Source: Azospirillum formosense
Lineage (GTDB): Bacteria; Pseudomonadota; Alphaproteobacteria; Azospirillales; Azospirillaceae
Length of the DNA stretch: 64,000 bases
Direction of reading: 5' to 3'
NCBI RefSeq assembly: GCF_040500525.1
Contig: NZ_CP159402.1
Coordinates: 992,001 to 1,056,000, forward strand
The notes under the pieces are model-generated. The model searched no databases and was not told the origin of the DNA. It saw nothing but the letters and a program-made list of their open reading frames with translations. Shown piece after piece: positions 21,908 through 30,207 of the stretch (its first letter is position 1; every line of letters starts with the position of its first letter). A program made the position numbers and the translations under genes.

Positions 21908-22642
21908 TCAGCGTTTGGGCCGGCTCAGCCAGTCCACGTTGCCGCTGCGGGGAGCGCTGCCGTTGACGCCGGGCCCGCTCTTGCGCCCGGACAGGGGAGA
22001 GAGCCAGGAGGGAGCCGGCGGCGCGTCGGGCGTGGGCTCCGGTGCTGCGGGGCGCTGTGGCGCCGGGGCTGGGGCGCGCGGCACGAAGGGCGAGAAAACG
22101 GGCGCCGGCGGTGGCGGCGGGGGTGGCTCCTCGCGCGCCGGTTCGGAGGCGAAGGGCGGGGCCGGCTCGTCGGACGGCGGCGGCGCGTAGGTTCGGGGGG
22201 CGGTCTGGGGCGCGGCCGGCGACGCGGTCTGCGGGGAGGGCGGCGGTGCAGCCGGCGTCCCGGTGGAGGGCTGGGGGCGCGGATCGGCGACGGTCCGCGT
22301 GGGGCGGTCGTCATCGTCCACCGGGCCGGTCTGGGTGTTGATCCGCCGGGCCTCGTCGCGGATGGTCAGCAGGGTGGAGACAGCGAACTGGAGCAGCGGC
22401 GCCATCGTCTCGGAGTTCGCCAACTCCTCCGCCGTCAGGGCGGCGAAGCGCTGGCGCACCTGCTCCACCGCGTCCTCGATGCTGTCGCGCAGGGCGCCGG
22501 TGTCCTGGAGGACCCGTTCCAGATCCTCCCGGAGGGCCGATATCTCGCAGGCCTGACGCAGCTCGTGGAAGCCGATGGGCGTCCCCGGCGTCCGCCCGGA
22601 GTCGGCGGTCCGCTGATCCTGCGATCGGAAATCATAGGGCAT
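21908..22642 (-). CDS. Hypothetical protein with proline-rich C-terminal half
   Basis: The family is not recognised. The 244-residue product has a charged helical first half (about 1-110) containing HELRQACEISALREDLERVLQDTG-type helices with weak heptad character. The second half is Pro/Ala-rich and low in complexity (about 115-225), and ends in a short basic tail (DWLSRPKR). No signal peptide or membrane segment is visible. ATG 22642 is preferred to a TTG at 22672. It is divergent from the HTH-ATPase gene and lies between it and the receiver gene, so it may belong to the same accessory unit. The extended proline segment suggests a protein-binding linker; this is inference. Confidence 0.6.
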   Translation of the reverse strand: MPYDFRSQDQRTADSGRTPGTPIGFHELRQACEISALREDLERVLQDTGALRDSIEDAVEQVRQRFAALTAEELANSETMAPLLQFAVSTLLTIRDEARRINTQTGPVDDDDRPTRTVADPRPQPSTGTPAAPPPSPQTASPAAPQTAPRTYAPPPSDEPAPPFASEPAREEPPPPPPPAPVFSPFVPRAPAPAPQRPAAPEPTPDAPPAPSWLSPLSGRKSGPGVNGSAPRSGNVDWLSRPKR

Positions 22643-22852
22643 CTTCGCCAAACGCCGGGCCCTATCCTGCAATCCAGGCGGAGACCAAGGAAGGTTGCCG
22701 CGTCACAGGTTTAATGCGGTTGAACATGGTTGGAAACCGTTTGCGCACCCCAATCGCTTGTACTATTTTTTCCGCACCGGGGGGAACGGAATCCTGCGGT
22801 ATCACAAATCCTACCCACCCCTCCCCAGAACCACGCATGCCGGGTACTCACG

Positions 22853-24343
22853 GTGTCGATTGATCGCGCGGAACTGGAACGGCTTCTTGCCGATCGTCCG
22901 ACTGCAAACCGCTCGGCCATGCAGGCTGTCCGCGAAAGCTACGCCGACATCGGCCTGATGCGCGAGCGTGGCCTGTCCTGGGCGGACATCTCGGATGTGC
23001 TGGCGAAGCTGGGTGTCACCGCCCGCGACAACCAGCCGATTTCGCCCGTCACCCTGCGCTCCGCCTTCTTCCTCGTGGGGAACGAGGAACGCGACGGTGG
23101 CGCGGACGGGGCGGTGGCGGGCGAGACGACCCCGCGTGAAACGCTGGACGCGGTGCACCGCGCCGCTCTCGCCGCGGGCCGGCCGGACGACGCCGAGGAT
23201 GCGTCGGAAACTCCGGCGTTGGCCGAACCGGAAGCGGCTGCACTAGAAGCAACGGAACCCGAAGCCGTCGAACCCGACGCTGTCGAACCCGACATGGCGG
23301 ACGGAGCGGCCGATGGCCCGCCGGACGCCGACGTGCCGGAACCCCCGCCTGTTTCCGAACCGGAGCCGATGCCCGTTTCCGAACCGCCGTCCGCCGGTGC
23401 GCCGGAGGAGCCGACTCCGGCCCCGGCTCCGGAGGTCTCTCCCATGCAGGCTCCGATTCTCAAAGCTCCGGACCTCAACGTTTCAACACCTCAAAATTCG
23501 ACATCGAACAGACTCTGGAAAGGCGACCGCATGCTGGGCACCATCTTCGTTCTCAACGACCGCGGTGGCGTCGGCAAGACGCTGCTGTCCCATCACCTGA
23601 TGGCGACCGCCATGCTCGAAGGCCTTCAACTCAAGGTCGTCGAGTATGAAGTCAACGAGCGCCTGAACCGTCTGTTCGGTCCGGAGGTGGTGGAGCACCG
23701 CCGCATCACCCAGGACTTCATGAACATGATGGGCTCGGGCGACGGCTTCTACGAGTTCTGGGACCAGATCGGTCCGGAACTGCAGCGCGGCGGCCGCCTC
23801 TACGACTTCGGTGGCAACATCTCCCAGTGGTTCTTCAACTGGGCCGAGGTGTCGGGCTTCGACTACTATGTCGGCGAGGGCGAGCGGCTGACCTTCATGG
23901 TGCCGGTCACCGTCGATCTGGCCTCGCTGTCCACCGGCATGAACACGCTGGAGCGCATCGCCACCATCGCCCCGAAGGCCAAGCGCGTCCTGGTCGAGAA
24001 CGGCTTCTCCGGACCGTTCTCGCAGCTCGACGACAGCCAGTACGCCCGCCGCAAGGCGGAGATGGTGGAGCGCGAGGGCGTGGAGGTCATCTCCATGGCC
24101 CCCTGCACGGCTCCGGCCTGGGCGCGCCTGACCGGCCACCGCATCGACGAGGTGGCGCAGATGACCCGCGAGGATCTGGTGAAGCTGGGCATGACCCCGC
24201 CGGTCGCCTCCCGCTCGCTGATCATCATCCACGAGTGGCTGCGCACGATGCGGCAGGCGCTGTCGCCCTACCTGCGCGACGCCTTCAACCAGTCCGCCGC
24301 CCCGGCCGCCACCAAGACCGGCGCCCGTCAGGGCGCGCTCTGA
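22853..24343 (+). CDS. HTH domain fused to ParA/StbB-like ATPase
   Basis: The 496-residue protein has three parts. Residues about 22-74 form a helix-turn-helix-like unit (VRESYADIGLMRERGLSWADISDVL), resembling the small DNA-binding domain of plasmid TraK-type proteins. Residues 75-222 are an acidic, Pro/Ala/Glu-rich linker with EPEAVEPDAVEPD repeats. The C-terminal part is a P-loop ATPase with RGGVGKT (237-243), similar in outline to StbB/TraL/ParA proteins, with Arg in place of the signature Lys of the deviant Walker A. The start is uncertain: GTG 22853 is used here. ATG 23531, after GGAAAGG, could start a shorter ATPase-only form of about 270 residues. Confidence 0.65.
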   Translation: MSIDRAELERLLADRPTANRSAMQAVRESYADIGLMRERGLSWADISDVLAKLGVTARDNQPISPVTLRSAFFLVGNEERDGGADGAVAGETTPRETLDAVHRAALAAGRPDDAEDASETPALAEPEAAALEATEPEAVEPDAVEPDMADGAADGPPDADVPEPPPVSEPEPMPVSEPPSAGAPEEPTPAPAPEVSPMQAPILKAPDLNVSTPQNSTSNRLWKGDRMLGTIFVLNDRGGVGKTLLSHHLMATAMLEGLQLKVVEYEVNERLNRLFGPEVVEHRRITQDFMNMMGSGDGFYEFWDQIGPELQRGGRLYDFGGNISQWFFNWAEVSGFDYYVGEGERLTFMVPVTVDLASLSTGMNTLERIATIAPKAKRVLVENGFSGPFSQLDDSQYARRKAEMVEREGVEVISMAPCTAPAWARLTGHRIDEVAQMTREDLVKLGMTPPVASRSLIIIHEWLRTMRQALSPYLRDAFNQSAAPAATKTGARQGAL

Positions 24344-24369
24344 CAGGACCGCGCATCTCCAGCATGCGG

Positions 24370-24402
24370 AAACGGGGGCCTTCGCGGCCCCCGTTTCTTT
24401 TT
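24370..24402 (+). terminator. Intrinsic terminator after the HTH-ATPase gene
   Basis: An 11-bp perfect stem (AAACGGGGGCC at 24370-24380 with its complement at 24386-24396) closes a 5-nt loop and is followed by CTTTTT. It also faces the convergent esterase gene. Confidence 0.9.
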
Positions 24403-24416
24403 GCCGTCCGGCTGGT

Positions 24417-25196
24417 TCAGGCGAAGGCCTCGACCAGGGCCGCGAACTCCTGCGGGCGTTCGGCGTGCAGCCAGTGGCCGGCGCCCTCGATCATCTCGAT
24501 GGTGGCCTTGGGGAAGTGGCGGCGGATGGCGGCGTGGTTCTCCGGCACGATGTAGTCGGACCGGGTGCCGCCGATGAACAGGGTGGGGCCGTCGTACCGG
24601 GCGTTGCCCAGATCCGGGAAGCCGATCAGATCGGCCATGCGGGCGCCGATGGCGTCGAGGTTGATCCGCCAGTGAAACGACCCCTGCTCGAGAACGAGAT
24701 TCTGCAGCAGGAAGGAGCGCAGGGGGGCTTCCGGCACCGCGTCCACAAGCTGCGCCTCGACCTCCGAGCGGCGGGTGCAGCCGTCCAGCCTGGCCTGCTT
24801 CATGGCCGCCACGAAGGGGGCGTGGGTGTGGGTGTAGGCGACCGGCGCGATGTCCGCCACCGCCAGCCGCTCAACCCGGTCGGGATGGGTCAGCGCCAGA
24901 GCCATCGCCACCTTGCCGCCCATGGAGTGGCCGACCACCGACGCCCGCGCGAAGCCGCGGTCGTCGAGGAAGCGCAGCACGTCCGCGGCCATCGCCGGGT
25001 AGGTCATCTCGTCCGACCAGGGGGCGCCGCCGTGGTTGCGCAGGTCCAGCGCGTAGACCCGGTGCCGCTCCGCGAAGCGCTTCGCCAGGGTCTGCCAGTT
25101 GCGCGCGGACCCGAACAGGCCGTGCAGGACCAGCAGGGGGGTGCCGCCGTTCGCTTCGCCGGCTTCCAGATAGGTGAGGGGAAGACCCTGGGCCAT
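24417..25196 (-). CDS. Alpha/beta-fold hydrolase (YbfF-like esterase)
   Basis: The 259-residue cytosolic protein opens with the oxyanion segment LLVLHGLFGSARNW. Its nucleophile elbow is GHSMGG, followed by a catalytic Asp region (LFIGGTRSDYI) and a final His in EGAGHWLHAERP. The sequence pattern matches the YbfF/ABHD11 group of esterases, which act on short-chain acyl esters in vitro; the natural substrate is not known. The frame stays open far upstream, but ATG 25196 is where family similarity begins, and the murJ gene diverges from the same gap. Confidence 0.85.
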   Translation of the reverse strand: MAQGLPLTYLEAGEANGGTPLLVLHGLFGSARNWQTLAKRFAERHRVYALDLRNHGGAPWSDEMTYPAMAADVLRFLDDRGFARASVVGHSMGGKVAMALALTHPDRVERLAVADIAPVAYTHTHAPFVAAMKQARLDGCTRRSEVEAQLVDAVPEAPLRSFLLQNLVLEQGSFHWRINLDAIGARMADLIGFPDLGNARYDGPTLFIGGTRSDYIVPENHAAIRRHFPKATIEMIEGAGHWLHAERPQEFAALVEAFA

Positions 25197-25367
25197 GGAC
25201 GTTCCGCTTGTCTGAAGGTGGGGGATGGGACAATGGGTGGGCGGCGATCCTAGCAGACCGTTTCCGCCCGCCGCCTTCAAATTCCACACGGGCTGGCATG
25301 CCGAAAGGCGTGACGCGGGCGGGGAAAACGCTAGGATGGCGCCGCCCATCAGAGGACCCGTACCACC

Positions 25368-26918
25368 GTGCTCCGCAACATCCTGTCCGTCGGCGGGCTG
25401 ACGCTGGTCAGCCGCGTCCTTGGCTTCCTGCGCGACGTCCTGACCGCCGCGCTGCTCGGCGCCGGGCCGGTGGCCGACGCCTTCTTCGTGGCGTTCCGGC
25501 TGCCCAACCATTTCCGCGCCCTGTTCGCCGAGGGGGCCTTCAACTCGGCCTTCGTGCCGCTGTTCTCCGCCAAGCTGGTACAGGACGGGCAGGCCGCCGC
25601 CAAGCGCTTCGCCGAGGAGGTGATGAGCCTGCTGCTGGCGGTGCAGCTTCTGTTCCTGGCCGGCATCCTGGCGATCATGCCGCAATTCATGACCGTCTTC
25701 GCGCCGGGCTTCTCCGACGAGCCGGAGAAGTTCCGGCTGGCCGTGCTGTTCACCAGCATCACCTTCCCGTACCTGCTGTTCATCTCGCTGGAATCGCTGC
25801 TCGCCGGCGTGCTCAACAGCATGGGCCGGTTCGGGGCGGCGGCGGCGGCGCCGATCCTGCTCAACCTCTGCCTGATCGCGGCGATGGTGCTGGCCGCGCC
25901 GCTGATGCCGACGGTGGGCCACGCCCTGTCCTGGGGCGTCTTTGCAGCCGGGCTGGCGCAGTTCCTCTATCTCTATTGGGAAGCCAGCCGCGCCGGGATG
26001 GGGCTGCGTCTGGCCCTGCCGCGTTTCACGCCCGATGTGAAGCGGTTCCTGACCGTGCTGGGGCCGGCAGCGCTGGGGTCCGGCCTGACGCAGATCAACC
26101 TGTTCGTCGACACGCTGATCGCCTCGCTGCTGCCGACCGGGGCGGTGTCCTACCTCTACTATGCGGACCGGCTGAACCAGCTGCCGCTGGGCGTCATCGG
26201 GATCGCGGTCGGCACCGTTCTGCTTCCGGAAATGGCCCGGCGCATCAAGGGCGGCGACGAGCCGGGCGCGGTGGAGAGCCAGAACCGGGCGGTGGAGCTG
26301 TCGCTGGTGCTGACCCTGCCGGCGGCGGCGGCCTTCCTGGTCGCCGGCCTGCCCATCGTGTCGGTGCTGTTCCAGCACGGCGCCTTCGGCCCGACCGACG
26401 CGGCGCAGTCCGCCGCGACCCTGCAGGCCTACGCGCTGGGCCTGCCGGCCTTCGTGGTGATCCGCAGCCTCGTCAACGGCTTCTACGCCCGGCACGACAC
26501 GGCGACCCCGGTGCGGGTGGCGCTGGCCGCGACGGCGGTCAACGTGGCGCTGAAGCTGGCCCTGATGGGGCCGCTGGCCCAGGTCGGGCTGGCGGTGGCG
26601 ACCTCCGTCGCCGCCTGGGTCAACGCCGGCCTGCTGGCGTGGTTGCTGACCCGGCGCGGGCTGTTCAAGGCCGACGCCCGGCTGCTGCGCAACCTGCCGC
26701 GCATGGCCATCGCGGCGCTCGCCATGGGCGGCACGCTGTGGCTGGTGCAGACCCAGCTCTCGCCCTGGCTGACCGCCCATGGGCTGTTCGAGCGGCTGGG
26801 TGGGCTGGTGCTGCTGGGCCTTGCCGGCCTGTTGGTCTACGCGGTGCTGGCGGTCGCGCTGGGCCTGCTGCGCCGGTCGGACCTCGGGCGGTTCCGCCGG
26901 CGCCGCAAGAGCGGCTAA
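25368..26918 (+). CDS. murJ: Lipid II flippase MurJ
   Basis: The 516-residue inner-membrane protein moves the peptidoglycan precursor lipid II across the membrane. About fourteen hydrophobic segments are visible. The MviN/MurJ family signature at the N-terminus is clear: SRVLGFLRDVLTAALLGAGPVADAFFVAFRLPNHFRALFAEGAF. Later family stretches include AAPILLNL and YYADRLNQLPLGVIGIAVGTVLLPEM. It begins with GTG (25368), close to the family's usual start. It converges on the rhodanese gene with a gap of three bases and no visible terminator. Confidence 0.96.
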   Translation: MLRNILSVGGLTLVSRVLGFLRDVLTAALLGAGPVADAFFVAFRLPNHFRALFAEGAFNSAFVPLFSAKLVQDGQAAAKRFAEEVMSLLLAVQLLFLAGILAIMPQFMTVFAPGFSDEPEKFRLAVLFTSITFPYLLFISLESLLAGVLNSMGRFGAAAAAPILLNLCLIAAMVLAAPLMPTVGHALSWGVFAAGLAQFLYLYWEASRAGMGLRLALPRFTPDVKRFLTVLGPAALGSGLTQINLFVDTLIASLLPTGAVSYLYYADRLNQLPLGVIGIAVGTVLLPEMARRIKGGDEPGAVESQNRAVELSLVLTLPAAAAFLVAGLPIVSVLFQHGAFGPTDAAQSAATLQAYALGLPAFVVIRSLVNGFYARHDTATPVRVALAATAVNVALKLALMGPLAQVGLAVATSVAAWVNAGLLAWLLTRRGLFKADARLLRNLPRMAIAALAMGGTLWLVQTQLSPWLTAHGLFERLGGLVLLGLAGLLVYAVLAVALGLLRRSDLGRFRRRRKSG

Positions 26919-26921
26919 CGC

Positions 26922-27764
26922 CTAAGCCGCCGGCCCGTTCTTGACGGGACGGGCCGGGTCGGCGGTCCATTCCGACATCGACCCGTCGTAGAGGCGGACC
27001 CCGTCGATCCCCGCCACCTCGCTCAGCGCGAACCAGGACACCGAGGCGAGGTGGCCGGTGTTGCAGAAGGTGATCGTCGCGTCTCCCGTCCCGGCCTGAT
27101 CCGCCAGCGCCTTCACCGCGTCGGCGGTGAGGAAGCGCTTCTCGGCGGCGGAGTAGAGGGCGCCGTTCTCGATCAGCACCGCCCCCGGCAGCGTGCCCGG
27201 AACGCGGGCCTGCGGGCTCTTGGCCTTGCCCTCGAACTGCTCGGCGGAGCGGGAGTCCAGAAGCGGAACGGAGCCGCCGGCCACCGCCGCCGCGACCACG
27301 GGCAGGGGCGCGCGCAGGTCCTCGCGGGGCGCCGCGGTGAAGGTGGTGGCGGGGCGGGTGGCGGCGGCCGTGGCGACGGGCTGGCCGGCCTCGCTCCAGG
27401 CGGCGAAGCCGCCGTCCAGCACCGACACGCGGTCATGGCCCAGCGTCTTGAGGGTCCAGTAGACGCGCGTCGCGTTCCCCATGTCGGCGGCGCTCAGGCC
27501 GCTGGCGACCAGGACGACGTGGTCCCCGTTGCCGATGCCCAGCCCGCCGATCAACCTTTCCAGAACGTCCGCGTCGGGCAGCAGGCCCGGGACGCCGTCC
27601 ACCGTCGCCCGCCAGCCGGCCTTGGCGTAGTCGGAATGGATCGAGCCGGGGATGAAGCCACCCGAGGGCGGCGTGCGCACATCGAGGATCACGAGGTCCG
27701 GGCGGGTGAGGGCGCCCTTCAACCAGGCGCTGTCGACCAGCGGGCGGTGGGAATCGGTGGTCAT
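26922..27764 (-). CDS. Two-domain rhodanese sulfurtransferase
   Basis: The 280-residue protein carries two rhodanese domains. The first (about 1-130) contains VILDVRTPPSGGFIPGSI but lacks a catalytic cysteine. The second (about 150-275) carries the active Cys234 in TFCNTGHLAS. This matches the thiosulfate/3-mercaptopyruvate sulfurtransferase type, which moves sulfane sulfur to cyanide or other thiol acceptors. A loop of Cys-x-x-x-x-x-x type is as expected, but the donor cannot be told from sequence. ATG 27764 is at the family's usual start; the longer frame to 28085 lacks similarity. It appears to be a single-gene unit. Confidence 0.9.
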   Translation of the reverse strand: MTTDSHRPLVDSAWLKGALTRPDLVILDVRTPPSGGFIPGSIHSDYAKAGWRATVDGVPGLLPDADVLERLIGGLGIGNGDHVVLVASGLSAADMGNATRVYWTLKTLGHDRVSVLDGGFAAWSEAGQPVATAAATRPATTFTAAPREDLRAPLPVVAAAVAGGSVPLLDSRSAEQFEGKAKSPQARVPGTLPGAVLIENGALYSAAEKRFLTADAVKALADQAGTGDATITFCNTGHLASVSWFALSEVAGIDGVRLYDGSMSEWTADPARPVKNGPAA

Positions 27765-27972
27765 GGCTCTGCCTTCGCGGCTGGTTTCACGTCGGGGTTT
27801 CACGTCGGGCGGGCAGGGTATCAACACAAGGCGGCGCAGGAAAACCAAATCTGCGCTGTTGATTCCCATCCTTGTCGCAGGCCCTCGCGACGGTCGCCGT
27901 TGCCCCGGCGCGCCCGGTGCGGTAACTCTAGTCGGTTGACGGGTCCGGTGACCCGGGGTGAAGGAGTGCGGC

Positions 27973-28275
27973 ATGGCCAACATCGACGATCTGCTGGGCG
28001 CCGGCTCGTCCGACGACATGAGCAGCGACGCCTTCGCCATCGGCGACGCGCCGGTCGAGATCAAGGTGGTCATCGGCACCGCCATGCTGCGTGTCCGCGA
28101 CCTGCTGAAGCTGGGCCGCGGCGCCGTCGTGGAGCTGGACCGGCACCTGAAGGACCCGACCGACGTCTATGTGGAGGGTGTGCTCGTCGCCCGCGGCGAG
28201 GTGGTCATCGTGGACGACAAGATCGGCGTCACCCTGACCGACTTCGTGAAATCCAGCCGCGAGTGGAAGCGCTAA
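27973..28275 (+). CDS. fliN: Flagellar motor switch protein FliN
   Basis: The 100-residue protein is one SpoA (surface presentation of antigens) domain of the FliN/FliY family: VEIKVVIGTAMLRVRDLLKLGRGAVVELDRHLKDPTDVYVEGVLVARGEVV. FliN forms the lower C-ring and binds phosphorylated CheY to set rotation direction. Only a short acidic N-terminal stretch (DDLLGAGSSDDMSSD) precedes the domain. It is the only flagellar gene in the window, so it seems separated from the main flagellar clusters, or belongs to one of several sets. AAGGAGTG seven bases before the ATG is a good ribosome-binding site. Confidence 0.9.
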   Translation: MANIDDLLGAGSSDDMSSDAFAIGDAPVEIKVVIGTAMLRVRDLLKLGRGAVVELDRHLKDPTDVYVEGVLVARGEVVIVDDKIGVTLTDFVKSSREWKR

Positions 28276-28309
28276 GGTTCTGGCGCTTCGATGCGCTTGC
28301 GCAATGACA

Positions 28310-28348
28310 TGTTCCGGAAGCGAAACGACTTGTTGCGCTCCCGGAACA
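28310..28348. other. Inverted repeat between fliN and the DUF2312 gene
   Basis: TGTTCCGG (28310-28317) and CCGGAACA (28341-28348) form a perfect 8-bp stem, with four more inner pairs after a one-base mismatch. It lies between convergent genes and has no T tract on either side. It is probably a 3'-end structure rather than a classical terminator. Confidence 0.55.
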
Positions 28349-28382
28349 ATCATGATGCGGCTTCGCAACGATCCTTAAATCG

Positions 28383-28664
28383 TCACTCGGCCGGCTCGGG
28401 GACCACGATGTCCAGCGGCGTGCCGGTGGCGTGGGCGTAGAGCATCAGGTCGTTCAGCAGTTCGGCCTCCTGCTCGCCGGCGTCCTTGCGGCGGATGGCG
28501 ACCAGCTTGTCGAGCGCCTTGATGTTGAAGCCGGCGGATTTGACCTCGCTGCGCAAATCCTTCAGGTCGGCCTTCAGGCCGTCGATCTCGTCCATCAACC
28601 GCTCCATGCGGTCGGCGAACTGCTTCAGCTGGTCGGCGGCGGTGGTGTTGAAACCGGTCGTCAC
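28383..28664 (-). CDS. DUF2312 protein
   Basis: The 93-residue protein is helical and charged: QLKQFADRMERLMDEIDGLKADLKDLRSEVKSAGFNIKALDKLVAIRRKD. This matches the DUF2312 family (formerly GapR-like), whose members include GapR, a nucleoid-associated protein of alphaproteobacteria that binds overtwisted DNA and aids replication. The similarity to GapR is by family pattern only, and a nucleoid role is inferred. GTG 28664 is chosen because AAGGAG is 11 bases upstream and family members begin near here; the frame extends to 28772 but the extra residues are low complexity. Confidence 0.8.
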   Translation of the reverse strand: MTTGFNTTAADQLKQFADRMERLMDEIDGLKADLKDLRSEVKSAGFNIKALDKLVAIRRKDAGEQEAELLNDLMLYAHATGTPLDIVVPEPAE

Positions 28665-28849
28665 GACGGAACCATCTCCTTCAGGAACGGGAACCCCGCC
28701 GCCTTCGGCACCCTGCCGGGCCGCGGGGGGAGGCGCTGTTAGCACAGCTCGCGGCGCTTTGTCCGGGGACAACGCGCTGGCTTGACGCGGCGTGGCCGGC
28801 AGTGCTTTCGTGGCTGCGGCCGTCCCTGCGGCGCTGGAGAGCGAACACG

Positions 28850-30082
28850 ATGTCCGACCTGCCGCCGCTTGGCACCCCGCGCCTCTTCTCGAATCCGCGC
28901 GCCGACACGGACCAGCCCTACGGGCCCGCCGAACGGGCGATCCTGAGCCGCGCCGCCTTCCAGGACGCGATGACCGAGATCGGCGCCTGGCCGGGCTACG
29001 CCCCGACCCCGCTGCGCTCGCTGGGCGGGCTGGCCCGCGCCGCCGGCATCGACCGCGTCTGGTACAAGGACGAGAGCAGCCGCTTCAACCTGCACAGCTT
29101 CAAGGCGCTGGGCGGCGCCTACGCCGTGCTGCGCCTGCTGGTGCGCGAGGTGCAGGCCCGCGTGCCCGGCGTGCCGGTGACCGCGCTGGATCTGGTGGTC
29201 GGGCGCTACGCCAAGGTGACCCGCGGCATCACCGTGACCACGGCGACCGACGGCAACCACGGCCGCTCCGTCGCCTGGGGGGCGCAGGTGTTCGGCTGCG
29301 GCTGCGTCATCTACATTCCCGGCAACTGCTCCCAGGGGCGGCAGCAGGCGATCGAATCCTTCGACGCCCGCGTCGTCCGCGTCGCCGGCAACTACGACGA
29401 CGCGGTGCGGCAGGCCGCGGCGGACGCGCGGGAGCATGGCCGGCACGTCGTCTCCGACACCTCCTACACCGGCTACATGGACATCCCCCGCGACGTGATG
29501 CAGGGCTACACCGTGATGGTGGAGGAGGCGATCGGCCAGCTTCCGGCCAGCGAGCGCCCGACCCATGTCTTCGTGCAGGGCGGGGTGGGGGCCTTGCCGG
29601 CCGCCGTCTGCGGCCATCTGTGGGAAAGCTGGGGCCGCCAGCGCCCGCGCTTCGTGGTGGTGGAACCGCACGCCGCCGACTGCCTGTACCAGAGCGCCGT
29701 CAACGGCCGTCCGACGCCGTCCAAGGGTGACCTGGAGACGCTGATGGCCGGGCTGGCCTGCGGCGAGGTGTCCCTGCTGGCCTGGGCCATTCTTGAGCGC
29801 GGGGCCGACGATTTCCTGACCATCCCCGACGGCGCAGCGGTGGCGACGATGCGCCTGCTGGCCGAGGGGCGTCACGGTGGGCGGCCCATCGTGGGCGGGG
29901 AGTCCGGCGTGGCCGGTCTGGCCGGCCTGCTCTGCGCCGCGGCGGACCCGGCGACCCGTGCCAGCCTGGGCCTCGCCCCGGACGCCCGCGTTCTGGTCTT
30001 CGGATCGGAGGGGGCGACCGACCCCGAGGTCTATGAGGCCCTGGTGGGCCGCAATCCGGACGCGGTGCTGGTGGGCGCCTGA
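28850..30082 (+). CDS. Diaminopropionate ammonia-lyase-like PLP enzyme
   Basis: The 410-residue fold-type II PLP enzyme contains the lysine-bearing segment RFNLHSFKALGGAYA and the long TDGNHGRSVAWGAQVFGC phosphate-loop region. The later motif QGGVGALPAAV is typical of diaminopropionate ammonia-lyase, which splits 2,3-diaminopropionate to pyruvate and ammonia. The family also covers threonine-deaminase-like enzymes, so the substrate is a family-based inference. ATG 28850 follows CTGGAGAGCG; a longer start at 28802 adds basic residues with no similarity. An aminotransferase follows in the same direction 125 bases later, suggesting amino-acid catabolism. Confidence 0.85.
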   Translation: MSDLPPLGTPRLFSNPRADTDQPYGPAERAILSRAAFQDAMTEIGAWPGYAPTPLRSLGGLARAAGIDRVWYKDESSRFNLHSFKALGGAYAVLRLLVREVQARVPGVPVTALDLVVGRYAKVTRGITVTTATDGNHGRSVAWGAQVFGCGCVIYIPGNCSQGRQQAIESFDARVVRVAGNYDDAVRQAAADAREHGRHVVSDTSYTGYMDIPRDVMQGYTVMVEEAIGQLPASERPTHVFVQGGVGALPAAVCGHLWESWGRQRPRFVVVEPHAADCLYQSAVNGRPTPSKGDLETLMAGLACGEVSLLAWAILERGADDFLTIPDGAAVATMRLLAEGRHGGRPIVGGESGVAGLAGLLCAAADPATRASLGLAPDARVLVFGSEGATDPEVYEALVGRNPDAVLVGA

Positions 30083-30207
30083 CCCGGGCTTGGCCCCGCG
30101 GGCCCTGCCATGCGCGTTCCCCTGTTCTGGTCCCTTGCGCAAGCCCGGCGGGGCGGTCCACCATGGCGCCCCATGAAAATCGGACCCCGCAGACTGGACA
30201 TCAGGGA

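Noticed and set aside
22853-24343. Chromosome partitioning ParA of a parABS locus
   Set aside because: No parB gene or parS-like sites are adjacent, the Walker A is atypical, and the N-terminal DNA-binding-like domain is unlike that of ParA proteins.
28850-30082. Threonine dehydratase or threonine synthase
   Set aside because: The QGGVGALPAAV motif and overall order fit diaminopropionate ammonia-lyase better; no regulatory ACT domain is present.
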